Source: an uncultured Clostridia bacterium (GTDB taxonomy: Bacteria > Bacillota > Clostridia > Christensenellales > Borkfalkiaceae). From it: a stretch of 64,000 nt of DNA. This document shows positions 7,672 through 17,215 of the stretch, in pieces. The notes under the pieces are model-generated. The model was not told the DNA's origin. It did not search any database and was given only the letters and a program-made list of their open reading frames with translations. The first letter of the stretch is position 1. Every line of letters starts with the position of its first letter. Location of the stretch: positions 1 to 64,000 of the forward strand of contig CALVHR010000006.1 of assembly GCA_944328495.1 (NCBI GenBank). The letters are read 5' to 3'. Position numbers and translations under genes: made by a program.

Positions 7672-9519
7672 ATGAAAGTATTTAAGAAGTTGATGGTACT
7701 TGCAATGGCGACCGTAATGACGGCAACTTGCGCGTCTGCACTGGCCGCTTGCAAAGGCACGAGCGACGGTTCGTTTGACGGGGGTGATTACAAGCCTTCC
7801 GCAGACGGTACGACTGTTCAGTTCTGGGGCTATGGCGACGAAGCTGAGGTCGAAGTGTTCGGTCGCATCGTGGAAGAATTCAATGCGACGGTCGGAAAAG
7901 AGAATAAGATTACTGTAAAATACACGGCGCAGCCGGCGGGCAGCTATTCTTCGCAGGCATCGACGGCTTTGGCGAGCTCCAAAACGCCGGACGTCGTGTA
8001 CGTTGAGGACAGCCTTGTAAAATCCTGGGCGGGCAACGAATATCTGGCGCAGCTGGACGTCAAAAACGAAGACGGTTCGTACATGTATCCTGGGATCGAA
8101 GAAGAGTTCCTGACCGAAGGGAAGATCTGGGAGCAGGGCATCCAGCGTTATCGCTATGACGTGAAAAGCGCAACGGTGACGGATACGGCGGCGCTGTGGG
8201 CATTGCCGAAAGATATCGGTCCGACGGTCATCTATTACAACAAAAACTATATGGACGCGCTTGACATCACGATCATCAGCGTGCCTGCGAATCAGCTGAA
8301 AGCGTTCAACGAGGGCAACTACGTAGACGGCAACGGCAAGACCAAAGCGCAGTACGGCATCAACGGGACGGTGAAAGAAAAAGGATATTTCCAGCTGGAC
8401 GACAAATGGTATTTCAACAACCGCGTGTCGATGAGCTGGGATGAAACGACCGATCTTGCGCGCGCGATGATGGAAGAAGGCCTGTGCGATTACGGGTTCT
8501 TCACCGAATGGTGGTTCTCGTACGGCTGGTCTGTGGGCGGCGACTGCGTAGAATACGTAACGGATACAGACGGCGACGGGTACTATGACTTTACGCTGAA
8601 CGATGCGACATACAACTACATCGTCGCGGACGGTGCGCAGCCTTTCACGGTGAACGAGCACACCTATCAGCCGGGACAGATCATTTCCTATCAGGACAAA
8701 TTCACTGCGGAAACCTACAACAATCCCGACAATGCGACGCAGGCGAATATCCGCACGGAGATCATCAATGCGAAGAACAGCGGACAGCTGAATCAGCTTC
8801 CTTCGCAGCTGGATGCGTTCCTGGAATTCTGCGCGTTGACGACGGACACCTCGACGGTAGTCGGGACGAAGTCGGACGGAACGACGAAATACGGCAAAGG
8901 CAAAGTATCGATGGGCGCGAGCTCGCTCGGATCGCAGCAGGCGGAAGACCTGTTCGTGAGCGGGGACATCGGTATGTTTGTAGACGGACGCTGGGAGACG
9001 ACCTTCCTGCGCAGCGCGTCTTCGCTTGCGGCAGGCAGCTGGGACGTGGCGCCTCTGCCCGTATACAAAGAATATGACTCCAACGGCGACATCACGGTGC
9101 ACGGCGTGCAGGCGGGTCACAGCGGTTCGGTCGGGCTTGCAATCGCGGAAGGCAGCAAAGTGAAAGCTGCGGCGTGGATGTTCCTGCGCTATGTGGCGGG
9201 CGAAAAAGGGCAGACGATGCAGTCCGAAAAGGGCTTCTGCATCCCGAACCAGATCGCTCTTGCGAATTCGGACGTGTTCCTGCAGGCTGATCAGGATCCG
9301 AAGAACTCCATCGTATTTGTAGAAGCGGCAGCTGTGGAGACCCCCGGTGACTGGTGGTATCTGAAAGACGGCGACTGGATCAGAGCCTGGGCGAACGATC
9401 TGAACTATGAAGTTCGCGAAGGTGATATGACGGTCAACGAACTTTTCAGCAAAAACGACAAGACCACACAGGAAGTGCTGTACGATTATACAAATTATAC
9501 TCCGAATACGATATCGTAA
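7672..9519 (+). CDS. Carbohydrate ABC transporter substrate-binding lipoprotein
   Basis: This 615-residue lipoprotein is the extracellular sugar-binding component of a CUT1-type importer. The signal peptide ends in the lipobox LAAC, with Cys27 to be lipidated. The mature part opens with TVQFWGYGDEAEVEVFGRIVEEFN, shown here in part (GYGDEAEVEVF), which is the usual first strand-helix of family 1 solute-binding proteins. It is longer than most (about 430-450), which is common for binders of larger oligosaccharides. The ATG at 7672 has AGGAGG 6 bases upstream; the open frame to 7606 has no such signal. Two permease genes follow. A close copy lies at 20464, with bases 8481-9016 identical to 21807-22342. 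Confidence 0.93.
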   Translation: MKVFKKLMVLAMATVMTATCASALAACKGTSDGSFDGGDYKPSADGTTVQFWGYGDEAEVEVFGRIVEEFNATVGKENKITVKYTAQPAGSYSSQASTALASSKTPDVVYVEDSLVKSWAGNEYLAQLDVKNEDGSYMYPGIEEEFLTEGKIWEQGIQRYRYDVKSATVTDTAALWALPKDIGPTVIYYNKNYMDALDITIISVPANQLKAFNEGNYVDGNGKTKAQYGINGTVKEKGYFQLDDKWYFNNRVSMSWDETTDLARAMMEEGLCDYGFFTEWWFSYGWSVGGDCVEYVTDTDGDGYYDFTLNDATYNYIVADGAQPFTVNEHTYQPGQIISYQDKFTAETYNNPDNATQANIRTEIINAKNSGQLNQLPSQLDAFLEFCALTTDTSTVVGTKSDGTTKYGKGKVSMGASSLGSQQAEDLFVSGDIGMFVDGRWETTFLRSASSLAAGSWDVAPLPVYKEYDSNGDITVHGVQAGHSGSVGLAIAEGSKVKAAAWMFLRYVAGEKGQTMQSEKGFCIPNQIALANSDVFLQADQDPKNSIVFVEAAAVETPGDWWYLKDGDWIRAWANDLNYEVREGDMTVNELFSKNDKTTQEVLYDYTNYTPNTIS

Positions 9520-9531
9520 GGGGAAAACAGT

Positions 9532-10542
9532 ATGGAAAAAATCGAAGACGTTGTCGCCTCGAACGAGGGCGTGACGGATGAATTGATCGCCCTTCCGGAG
9601 GGCGATGCCGAAGGCGGGCGCGCACCCATGCGCGCCCGTAAAAGGCGCAAAACTGATAAGGAAGAATTGATGGGCTGGGGGATGAGTTGCATCCCCATTT
9701 TAGGCTTTTTGATTTTCGGGCTGATCCCGCTCGTATTCTCCCTGTATATATGTTTTAACCAGTTCAAAGGGCTGCGGATGAATACGGCGGAATTTGTCGG
9801 GTTTCAAAACTTTCAGGACGTTTTGACCGACTCGCTGTTCTGGAAATCGGTAGTCAATACATTGTATGTCATCGGTGCGACGCTCATTGCGCTCGTCGTT
9901 TCTGTTATCATCAGCACGCTTTTGACCAATTGCAATCGCGGCAAGAAATTTTTCCAGACCGTGTATTTTATTCCGTATGTATGCTCGATGGTCGCGGTCA
10001 CGTTCATGTGGCAGTGGATATTCAACTACAATTACGGCGTGCTGAATGCGGTTTTGCGCAATCTCGGAATCATCGAAGAGAACATCTTTTGGCTCGGCAC
10101 GGAGAGTTTGTTCATGCCGGTCATGTATATTTTGTTGATTTGGAGCGGTACAGGATTTAACATCATTCTTCTTATGGCTGCAATGACCAACGTCAACCGC
10201 AACTGTTACGAGGCGGCAGATATCGACGGGGCGGGGATGTTCGTGAAATTTTTCCGCATCACCTTGCCGGCGATCTCGCCCACGATCTTCTATCTTTTGA
10301 TCACGGGCATCATCGGTTCGTTGCAAGCGTTCACGCAGTTCCAAGTCATGGTGGCGGACGGCGGCCCCGGTTATGCAGGTTTGACGATCGTGTTCTACCT
10401 GTACCGTGAGCTGTTCCAGGCGAACGGCGGTTCGGATATCGGCGTGGCTACGGCAGTCGGTTGGATCCTGGCGCTGTTCATTGCGGTCGTCGTGGCGTTC
10501 AACTTCTGGGGATCGAAAAAGTGGGTGAGCTATGATGAATAA
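9532..10542 (+). CDS. CUT1 sugar ABC transporter permease (MalF/UgpA-like)
   Basis: This 336-residue inner-membrane protein is one half of the sugar translocation channel. A 45-residue charged cytosolic N-terminus precedes six predicted membrane helices. The ATPase-docking EAA loop is EAADIDGAGMFVKFFRITLP (about 226-245). The gene begins 12 bases after the binding-protein stop and overlaps the next permease by 11 bases, the standard order for CUT1 importers. No ATPase gene lies nearby, so it probably uses a shared MsmK/UgpC-type ATPase. Confidence 0.93.
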   Translation: MEKIEDVVASNEGVTDELIALPEGDAEGGRAPMRARKRRKTDKEELMGWGMSCIPILGFLIFGLIPLVFSLYICFNQFKGLRMNTAEFVGFQNFQDVLTDSLFWKSVVNTLYVIGATLIALVVSVIISTLLTNCNRGKKFFQTVYFIPYVCSMVAVTFMWQWIFNYNYGVLNAVLRNLGIIEENIFWLGTESLFMPVMYILLIWSGTGFNIILLMAAMTNVNRNCYEAADIDGAGMFVKFFRITLPAISPTIFYLLITGIIGSLQAFTQFQVMVADGGPGYAGLTIVFYLYRELFQANGGSDIGVATAVGWILALFIAVVVAFNFWGSKKWVSYDE

Positions 10543-11485
10543 TGAAGAATTGTTTGAAAATACTGTAGAAGAGGCTGCCGCGGTGCAAGGCGGCGAAGCA
10601 GTGCTCGAAGCTCCCCGCAAGATCCGCAAAATGAGCGCAAACAGTACGAACATCGCAAAAAAGATCGTGATGTACATCATATTGGTACTGTTCACGCTGT
10701 GGATCCTCGTGCCTTTCTATATCGTTATCGTGACGAGCTTTAAAAAGTGGGACGAAGCCAACAGCACGAATTTCACCTGGTGGCCGACCATGGGCTTCAG
10801 CTTCGAAGGGTATGCGCAGGTATTTGAAAAACCGATCGCGAACGCCTATACAGCGATCATGACGGGCTTTTTGAATACGCTGTGGATCATTATCCCGCCG
10901 ACGCTGTTGGGTCTGTTCACGTCGGCGCTTGCGGCATACGCATTTGCGAAACTGCGTTTCCGCGGTAAGAATGTTCTGTTCGGGATCTTGCTCGCGACGA
11001 TGATGATCCCGGGCATGGTCACGATGGTTCCCGCATTTACGATTTACGATATCATCGGTTGGCGCGGAACGCCTTTGCCGCTTATGATCCCCGGCATGTT
11101 CGGTGCGGCGGCGTGCGTGTTCTATCTTCGTCAGTTCTTTACGGGTATCCCGACGGAAACGCTGGAAGCGGCAAAACTGGACGGACTCGGATATGTCGGG
11201 ATCTTTTTCTGGATCATGGTCCCGCTGTCCAAACCCGCGCTGATCGCGCAGGGCGTTCTCGGTTTTGTCGGCGGTTACAACGACTACTTCGGACCTTTGC
11301 TCTACCTGACGAGCCCCCCGTTGCAGACGCTGCAGATCGCGCTGACAACTTTCGTCAACCAGTATAGTGCAAACTGGCCGTCCATCATGGCGGGCACGCT
11401 CGTTGCGCTGCTGCCTACGGTCATCATTTACATTGTGGCGCAGAAATACTTCATCGAGGGTATTGCGGCATCCGGCCTTAAATAA
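10532..11485 (+). CDS. CUT1 sugar ABC transporter permease (MalG/UgpE-like)
   Basis: This 317-residue inner-membrane protein is the second permease subunit, with six predicted helices after a roughly 45-residue cytosolic extension. Its EAA loop is EAAKLDGLGYVGIFFWIMVP (about 213-232). It overlaps the first permease by 11 bases. The long acidic-to-basic N-terminus before the first helix is unusual for the family and is shared in style with its partner. The C-terminal AQKYFIEGIAASGLK is typical of MalG-type subunits. Confidence 0.93.
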   Translation: MMNNEELFENTVEEAAAVQGGEAVLEAPRKIRKMSANSTNIAKKIVMYIILVLFTLWILVPFYIVIVTSFKKWDEANSTNFTWWPTMGFSFEGYAQVFEKPIANAYTAIMTGFLNTLWIIIPPTLLGLFTSALAAYAFAKLRFRGKNVLFGILLATMMIPGMVTMVPAFTIYDIIGWRGTPLPLMIPGMFGAAACVFYLRQFFTGIPTETLEAAKLDGLGYVGIFFWIMVPLSKPALIAQGVLGFVGGYNDYFGPLLYLTSPPLQTLQIALTTFVNQYSANWPSIMAGTLVALLPTVIIYIVAQKYFIEGIAASGLK

Positions 11486-11501
11486 AATTTAGGAGGTATT
11501 T

Positions 11502-13388
11502 ATGAAGAAATTCCTGGCTTTGCTTCTCGGCACGGTCATGGTATTCGGCGTACTCGCCGCGGCAGGATGTTCATCCGAAACGGCAGGGTATGACAATGTC
11601 AACGTTCCTCTGGAATACTATGAATACAAAGCACCTGCGGAAGGCGAAGAAGAAAAAGCATACGACCGCGAAACAGTGTACCAAAACGATTTGGAAGAAC
11701 TGGGCGCGGACCCTTCCGCCATCTATATCGAAGAAGGTGATCAGGCTGGCTATTTCTACATGTATGTGACCAGCGATCAGATCGGTGCAAGCGGATATCA
11801 GGCGTTCCGCAGCAAAGATCTCAATCAATGGGAATGCATGGGGGTTGCCTATAATCCCGTGAACTATTACGATGCGGAAGGATATACCTTTTCATCTTTT
11901 GCGACTTCCAACTTCTGGGCTCCCGAAGTGATCTACGATAAGGATCTCGGGCTGTATATGATGTTTTACAATGCGGCATATCTGTTTAAGAACTTAGATT
12001 TCTATATCGACTGTGCGGTCAGCGAGAATCCGCAGGGTCCGTTCACGCAGTATGCGATTTATATTCAGGGCATAGAAGCGGCTGCCGATGCAACGCAAGA
12101 AGAGAAAGATCTTCTCGCGTTCTGGCAGGAAAAGCTTGCGCCCGTAGAGGATAACGAAGCGGCAAAAGCGGCAGGATTGGCAGAAGGCTCGTTGTACGTG
12201 TATCCCGCGCTCGTGGATTTCCGCGATATGCGCGATCAGAAAGAGGATGAAGACGACGGCGATTATCTTACGAAAGAACCGGGCGACGGCTATATGAAGG
12301 TCATCGACGCGAGCCCGTTCATCGATCCCAAGACAGGCGACAAGTATCTGTATTTTGTCCGCGACCTCTACACGGGACACAACGAGTCTTCGATCTGCGT
12401 GATGCAGATGGACGAATACTGGCGTCCGCTCCTGGATGCGAACGGAAATTATGCAAATGTGCGCTTGCTTACCGAAACCAATAAACTGGAAATCGGCGGG
12501 CAGACGGAGGCTCTCAACGAGGGCAGGGTAAACGAAGCGCCGTTTGTGATTTATAATGAGAGCAACCAAAAATATTATTTGATGTTCTCGGCGAACAGCT
12601 TTACGGATAAGATGTATTCGGTGCGCCTTGCCGTCGGCGACAGCCCGAACGGTCCCTTTACCAAGCTTACGCGCGAACAGGGCGGCTGGCTTCTGTATGC
12701 CGATCCTTCCTGCTCGTGGATGTCCGGTACGGGGCACAACAGCATCGTCGAAAAGGACGGAAAGCTGTTTATCGTGTACCATGCGCACACGGACCGTGTT
12801 ACGGGCGGTGAGTGCCCTCGCGCGATCGCTTTCGATTCGCTGGTTTGGGTAACCAATTCGGATAATGAGCAGGTTTTGCACGCGAACGGCGGCAGCTATG
12901 CATATATGCCGCAGACGACGGGCGAATGGTCGAACATTGCGCCCGATGCGACAGTCAGTGCGACCAACGTCAAAGAGGGAAGCGACGTGAAATATCTCAA
13001 CGACGGTGCGGTCGTGTTCCATGATGACGGCGTTGTTTCCGAATTTGTCATGAATGCGGGCACAGCGGAGATCACGCTCACATTCAGCGAATATCGTGAA
13101 GTCCGCGCGCTGTTTATTTATAACAGCAGCAATTACGATCTTGCATTTAACCGCATTGAATCTGTCAAATTCAGTTTCAAAGACGACGAAGCGAAAGTGG
13201 CGGGAACGGCATACACGTCCAACCTCGATTTCTATTGGGATAAGTATTATACTTCGGACGGCGAATATATTCCCGGAGGCAGTTTCCTCATTGAATTTGC
13301 GCCTATGCTCGTGAACAAGATCACGATCACGATCCCGAACGTGAGTTCCGACCACGCGATCTCGGATATCGTGGTGCTGGGTAAATAA
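11502..13388 (+). CDS. GH43-like glycosidase lipoprotein, paralogue 1
   Basis: This 628-residue surface lipoprotein (lipobox AAGC, Cys23) has a five-bladed beta-propeller of GH43 type. The three expected acidic residues can be seen: Asp70 (ADPSAIYI, general base), Asp269 (VIDASPF, pKa modulator) and Glu345 (NEAPFVI, general acid). WAPEVIYD (about 139-146) is also typical. About 75 residues (190-265) are inserted between blades. The C-terminal 150 residues (NIAPDATVSATN to the end) are beta-rich, like a discoidin/CBM32-type module. Family members cut arabinose or xylose linkages; the exact substrate is not known. It follows the permeases with an AGGAGG site, and paralogues lie at 18244 and 24522. 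Confidence 0.88.
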   Translation: MKKFLALLLGTVMVFGVLAAAGCSSETAGYDNVNVPLEYYEYKAPAEGEEEKAYDRETVYQNDLEELGADPSAIYIEEGDQAGYFYMYVTSDQIGASGYQAFRSKDLNQWECMGVAYNPVNYYDAEGYTFSSFATSNFWAPEVIYDKDLGLYMMFYNAAYLFKNLDFYIDCAVSENPQGPFTQYAIYIQGIEAAADATQEEKDLLAFWQEKLAPVEDNEAAKAAGLAEGSLYVYPALVDFRDMRDQKEDEDDGDYLTKEPGDGYMKVIDASPFIDPKTGDKYLYFVRDLYTGHNESSICVMQMDEYWRPLLDANGNYANVRLLTETNKLEIGGQTEALNEGRVNEAPFVIYNESNQKYYLMFSANSFTDKMYSVRLAVGDSPNGPFTKLTREQGGWLLYADPSCSWMSGTGHNSIVEKDGKLFIVYHAHTDRVTGGECPRAIAFDSLVWVTNSDNEQVLHANGGSYAYMPQTTGEWSNIAPDATVSATNVKEGSDVKYLNDGAVVFHDDGVVSEFVMNAGTAEITLTFSEYREVRALFIYNSSNYDLAFNRIESVKFSFKDDEAKVAGTAYTSNLDFYWDKYYTSDGEYIPGGSFLIEFAPMLVNKITITIPNVSSDHAISDIVVLGK

Positions 13389-13399
13389 GGAGGGGTAAT

Positions 13400-16300
13400 A
13401 TGAAAACAAGAAAAATACTTTTGGTTTCTCTGATGACTCTCCTTTGTGTCAGCCTTGCGATGTTTATTGTCGCTTGCAGCAAAACCACGGGCGGCAGTTA
13501 TCAATTTGAAAAATACGAATACAACAACGGAACTTCCGAAAACGGCAATTGGACCGATCTCAAATATCCGGATACGGACATGAACGTCGACGGTTCGGTT
13601 ACAACGGATGAATACGGTGAAAGTTTCCTGAGCTTTACCGATGTCAACGGCGTAAACATGAAAGTGTATGCGCACATGGGTGAAGAAGGTGTGTTCTTCG
13701 GCTTTGTTTCGGACGACAGGAGCGTTTACTACCACGAAGAAGCGGAAGTCTTCAACAACACCAGTGTTGAGATCCAGGTCGCTCCTGCAGATACGGCGAC
13801 CCTGAATTCCAATGTGATGCAGCTTCGCCTGGGCGCAAACGGTTATGCGGAGCAGTGGATCGGCTTCAAAGCGCAGGATCAAAAATATGACTATACGAGA
13901 AAATACATTCCGAGCATGGGCGCGGTTCTCATCAACGGTGAACTCAACACGAGCACATGCAAAGGCTATTCGATGGAGTTGTATTTGCCGTATACCTCGC
14001 TCAACCTGAGCGAAAAACCGGAATCGATCGTGTGCGCTCCTTCTTTCAACACGAAGCGTTCGTACACTTCCGGCCCGCGTGCAACGTGGACGATGATGTT
14101 GGGATGTAACCTTTCCGAACCTGCAACATGGTACGTGGTCAACGATACGGGCATGACCACCTATACGAGCGGCTTTATCGCAAACGAGGCGGAAAAAGAA
14201 TATTCGCAGATCGGCACGGGCAACGAATTCTATTTCTTCGATTATCAGTCGTACGATTCTTTCAATCTCGAAACAACGCTTACTGTGAACGAATTCCTCG
14301 GAACGGAGAATTTTCCGAAATTCGGTCTGGTCAGCAAGTCCGAAGAGGGGTTGATCGCGTATTATATCGATGCTGCACAGAGAACGGGAACCAATTTCGG
14401 TAAAGTGGAAGCGATTCAGTCCACCAACGCGGGAACGACGTGGGGATGGGAAAACGCAGCTTCGACCAGCTTGCCGAATCACTGGGCTTCCGAGTATATC
14501 GGGAAGTACGAGTCGATCAAGATGAACCTTGTTTACCTCGACGGCAACCTGTATATGCTCATGGACGGCAAGCTCGTCAATTCCGAGCGCGGAAATTCCG
14601 CGATGGCTGACGGAGCGATTCCCGGGTTCATGACTTTCAATACTGCGGCAGATTTTGCGCAAACCTCTCTCGAGACCGATGAAGAGGCGATCCGCGAAGA
14701 TATGGCGAACATCTTGCCGCAGGAAATGGATATCGACGGCGACCTTTCCGATTGGGACGCTCTCACGACGGTGACGGAAAACGCATTGCACGATCAGGAC
14801 GAAACGTTTACCCGCAACGAGTGGACGGTGCGTTCCTTCCTCGGCAGTGACGGTCTTTACATCGCATACGATGTCAACCATCTTGTTCAGCCGAGACAGC
14901 TCAAATGGGATGACGGCTGGTTCAAAAACACCAACGTAGAGCTCTATGTCGGCGGCGGCGCAGCTCTCAACCAGTTTGCGTTGACTTCGTTCGGTTCGGG
15001 CGGCTATATGGACGCTGTGATGACGACGACGGAAATGGAAGATGTGCAGGGTAAATATTACCACACGATTGCGGAGATCTTTATCCCGATGTATAACCTC
15101 GAAGCGTATACCGGCGAAGAAGAGATCACTTCCGTAGAAGTCGGTTTTGCGTTCAAGACAGACGACAACGAGAAGGTCGATGCGGAAAACGGCGAGACCA
15201 TGAACGGCGATAACTGGTGGTATTTCGAAGGGGTTCCCACGACTTACCAGTATACGGTTACGGCGGACGGCATCCAGGCGAATACCGAACCGCCCGCAGG
15301 GCAGACTGTTCTTACGCTTGACGGCGATCTTTCCGACTGGACGGCAAAAGGCTATACGGCAACTTCGGTCGGGATGAAGGGCGACACGGCGGCAGACGCC
15401 TACAAGAGTGCGACTTTCTACAGCGTTTATACGACAGACGGCCTTTATATCGCGGCGGATGTGTATCACGACGTTTACACGTATGGGCAGAAGGATTGGT
15501 TCAATAATTCCAACGTTGAGTTCTTCCTTATGAATAAAAACGGGACGGCTCAGCAAATGTATGTGTATGCCAGCGGCGAAGGCTCTTGGGGCAAGAGCGC
15601 AAGCTGGATCCAGGCTGCCGGGTCGCAGACAACGAGCGAGGAAGCGGGGCAGGCGAATTACCATACAGTCGTTGAGATTTTGCTTCCCGCGGCAAGCATT
15701 CCGGAATATGTTACGGACGGCGTTGTACGTGTTGGTCTCGCTTGGAAGACGAACGGTGACGGATGTACCGGTTCGGGCGCAGGATACAGTACCCCCACCG
15801 AATCTTGGTGGGTCCCGTACGGCACCTATCCCAATGATCCCAAGTATATGACTTATGTGAATGCAGACGGCATTCATACGGCAGTCGAATATGAAAATCC
15901 TGATGCGACGTTCGGAAAAGATTCCGTAACGGCACAGACGCCCGCGATCACATTGGACGGCGCGTTGAGCGATTGGAGCGGCGTGAAAGCCCTTTCCGTT
16001 GTCGGAAGCGGGGAGTTTGCGGGCAAGAGCGCGACTTTCTATGCGGTGCTCACAACGCAGGGGCTGTATCTTGCGGCAGATGTATACCACGCTACATTCA
16101 AGGCGGACGGTGACGCATGGCACACCAGCACGAACCTCGAGTTCTTTGTGGGATATCGTACGGGCGGCACGCCTCGTCAGATGTATGTCAGCGCTTACGG
16201 CGGCAGCGACTATGCTTTTGCGACCAAGAGCCATGACTTCATTCAGTGCGATTCCGCAACGACGCAGAGTGGTTCGCTCTATCATACGATCGTGGAAGTA

Positions 16301-17071
16301 CTCATTCCGATGCAGAATCTGAATGATTACGATGTCACGATCATGAACGGCACGATCCGCGTCGGAATGGCGTGGAAGACGCCCGGCGATCAGATCAATA
16401 ACGGAGCGGACGGCAACGGTACCAGCGAATACTGGCTCGTACAGGGCACGCACCAGAACAACGATCATATGTGCTATGTCGATTCGACGGGTATTTACCG
16501 CTGGATGGATTACGGCAAAACGGTCAATGCCAATATTACCTTGGACGGCGATCTTACCGACTGGACGGGCGTAAGTTCGTTGAGTGTTGTCGGAAGCGGC
16601 GAAGCGGAAGGCAAGAGCGCGACGTTCTACGGCGTTATGACGGATGCGGGGCTGTATCTCGCGGTCGATGCGCATTATGCGATCCATCTCTTTGGTCAGG
16701 CAGAATGGCATCAGAATACCAACTTTGAGTTCTTCATGGGCATGGGCGGTGCGCAGAAACAGCTGTACGTCTATGCGACAGGAGCGAATGCATTTGCGGC
16801 TTCGGAAACGTATATGCAGATTTCCAGCAAGACGACAGGCACAGAGGGCGCGTATCATACGGTCATCGAAGTGTTCATCCCCACGGCGAACCTCATCGGC
16901 GTGCAGGATAACACGGTGCGCGTCGGCGTTGCATGGAAGACGAATGGCGACAACTGCAACAACGGCGCGGCAAACAGCGGCGGTATGGACTCGTACTGGG
17001 TGCCTGTCGGAACATGGCCGAGCAACGATGATAAAGCTGTCGTCACGACGACGGGAATATACACCAAATAA
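13400..17071 (+). CDS. Large lipoprotein with repeated CBM9-like sugar-binding modules
   Basis: This 1,223-residue lipoprotein (lipobox IVAC, Cys26) has no catalytic domain I can see. Four clear repeats begin with an (I/L)xLDGxLxDW-type motif near residues 448, 643, 852 and 1050. Each continues with KSATFY..., GLY(L/I)AADVYH, NxEFF, QMYVYA, YHTVVEI(L/F)IP and VRVG(L/M)AWKT, the pattern of family-9-like carbohydrate-binding modules. A fifth, more diverged copy occupies about 45-240, and a beta-sandwich resembling LamG/DUF1080 about 270-430. It probably holds glycan at the cell surface for the enzymes and binding protein of this locus. It follows the GH43 gene by 11 bases. Confidence 0.8.
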   Translation: MKTRKILLVSLMTLLCVSLAMFIVACSKTTGGSYQFEKYEYNNGTSENGNWTDLKYPDTDMNVDGSVTTDEYGESFLSFTDVNGVNMKVYAHMGEEGVFFGFVSDDRSVYYHEEAEVFNNTSVEIQVAPADTATLNSNVMQLRLGANGYAEQWIGFKAQDQKYDYTRKYIPSMGAVLINGELNTSTCKGYSMELYLPYTSLNLSEKPESIVCAPSFNTKRSYTSGPRATWTMMLGCNLSEPATWYVVNDTGMTTYTSGFIANEAEKEYSQIGTGNEFYFFDYQSYDSFNLETTLTVNEFLGTENFPKFGLVSKSEEGLIAYYIDAAQRTGTNFGKVEAIQSTNAGTTWGWENAASTSLPNHWASEYIGKYESIKMNLVYLDGNLYMLMDGKLVNSERGNSAMADGAIPGFMTFNTAADFAQTSLETDEEAIREDMANILPQEMDIDGDLSDWDALTTVTENALHDQDETFTRNEWTVRSFLGSDGLYIAYDVNHLVQPRQLKWDDGWFKNTNVELYVGGGAALNQFALTSFGSGGYMDAVMTTTEMEDVQGKYYHTIAEIFIPMYNLEAYTGEEEITSVEVGFAFKTDDNEKVDAENGETMNGDNWWYFEGVPTTYQYTVTADGIQANTEPPAGQTVLTLDGDLSDWTAKGYTATSVGMKGDTAADAYKSATFYSVYTTDGLYIAADVYHDVYTYGQKDWFNNSNVEFFLMNKNGTAQQMYVYASGEGSWGKSASWIQAAGSQTTSEEAGQANYHTVVEILLPAASIPEYVTDGVVRVGLAWKTNGDGCTGSGAGYSTPTESWWVPYGTYPNDPKYMTYVNADGIHTAVEYENPDATFGKDSVTAQTPAITLDGALSDWSGVKALSVVGSGEFAGKSATFYAVLTTQGLYLAADVYHATFKADGDAWHTSTNLEFFVGYRTGGTPRQMYVSAYGGSDYAFATKSHDFIQCDSATTQSGSLYHTIVEVLIPMQNLNDYDVTIMNGTIRVGMAWKTPGDQINNGADGNGTSEYWLVQGTHQNNDHMCYVDSTGIYRWMDYGKTVNANITLDGDLTDWTGVSSLSVVGSGEAEGKSATFYGVMTDAGLYLAVDAHYAIHLFGQAEWHQNTNFEFFMGMGGAQKQLYVYATGANAFAASETYMQISSKTTGTEGAYHTVIEVFIPTANLIGVQDNTVRVGVAWKTNGDNCNNGAANSGGMDSYWVPVGTWPSNDDKAVVTTTGIYTK

Positions 17072-17125
17072 ACGAGCAAAGTTTTTTGTACAAGTTATTT
17101 GCAAAAACGAACGATTCCGATGAGC

Positions 17126-17159
17126 AAGAGCGCGCCGCGCAGTCGCGCGGCGCGCTCTT
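17126..17159 (+). terminator. Hairpin after the CBM9 lipoprotein gene
   Basis: A 15-bp GC-rich stem (17126-17140 with 17145-17159) with loop AGTC and a weak T-rich tail. It may end or trim the first operon before the cytosolic GH43 gene. Confidence 0.6.
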
Positions 17160-17215
17160 CTTACGGAAACAGTGAAAAAAATTTCAGGAAGAGAGAATTT
17201 GCAACGGAGAACAAT

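Noticed and set aside
7504..9120. A minus-strand frame of 538 codons opposite the binding protein
   Set aside because: Composition (very high Arg/Val/His) and lack of motifs show it to be a shadow; the same shadow recurs opposite the duplicate at 21046-21987.
11994..13409. A minus-strand open frame of about 470 codons opposite the first GH43 gene
   Set aside because: Same kind of shadow; the plus-strand frame has clear GH43 motifs and a lipobox.
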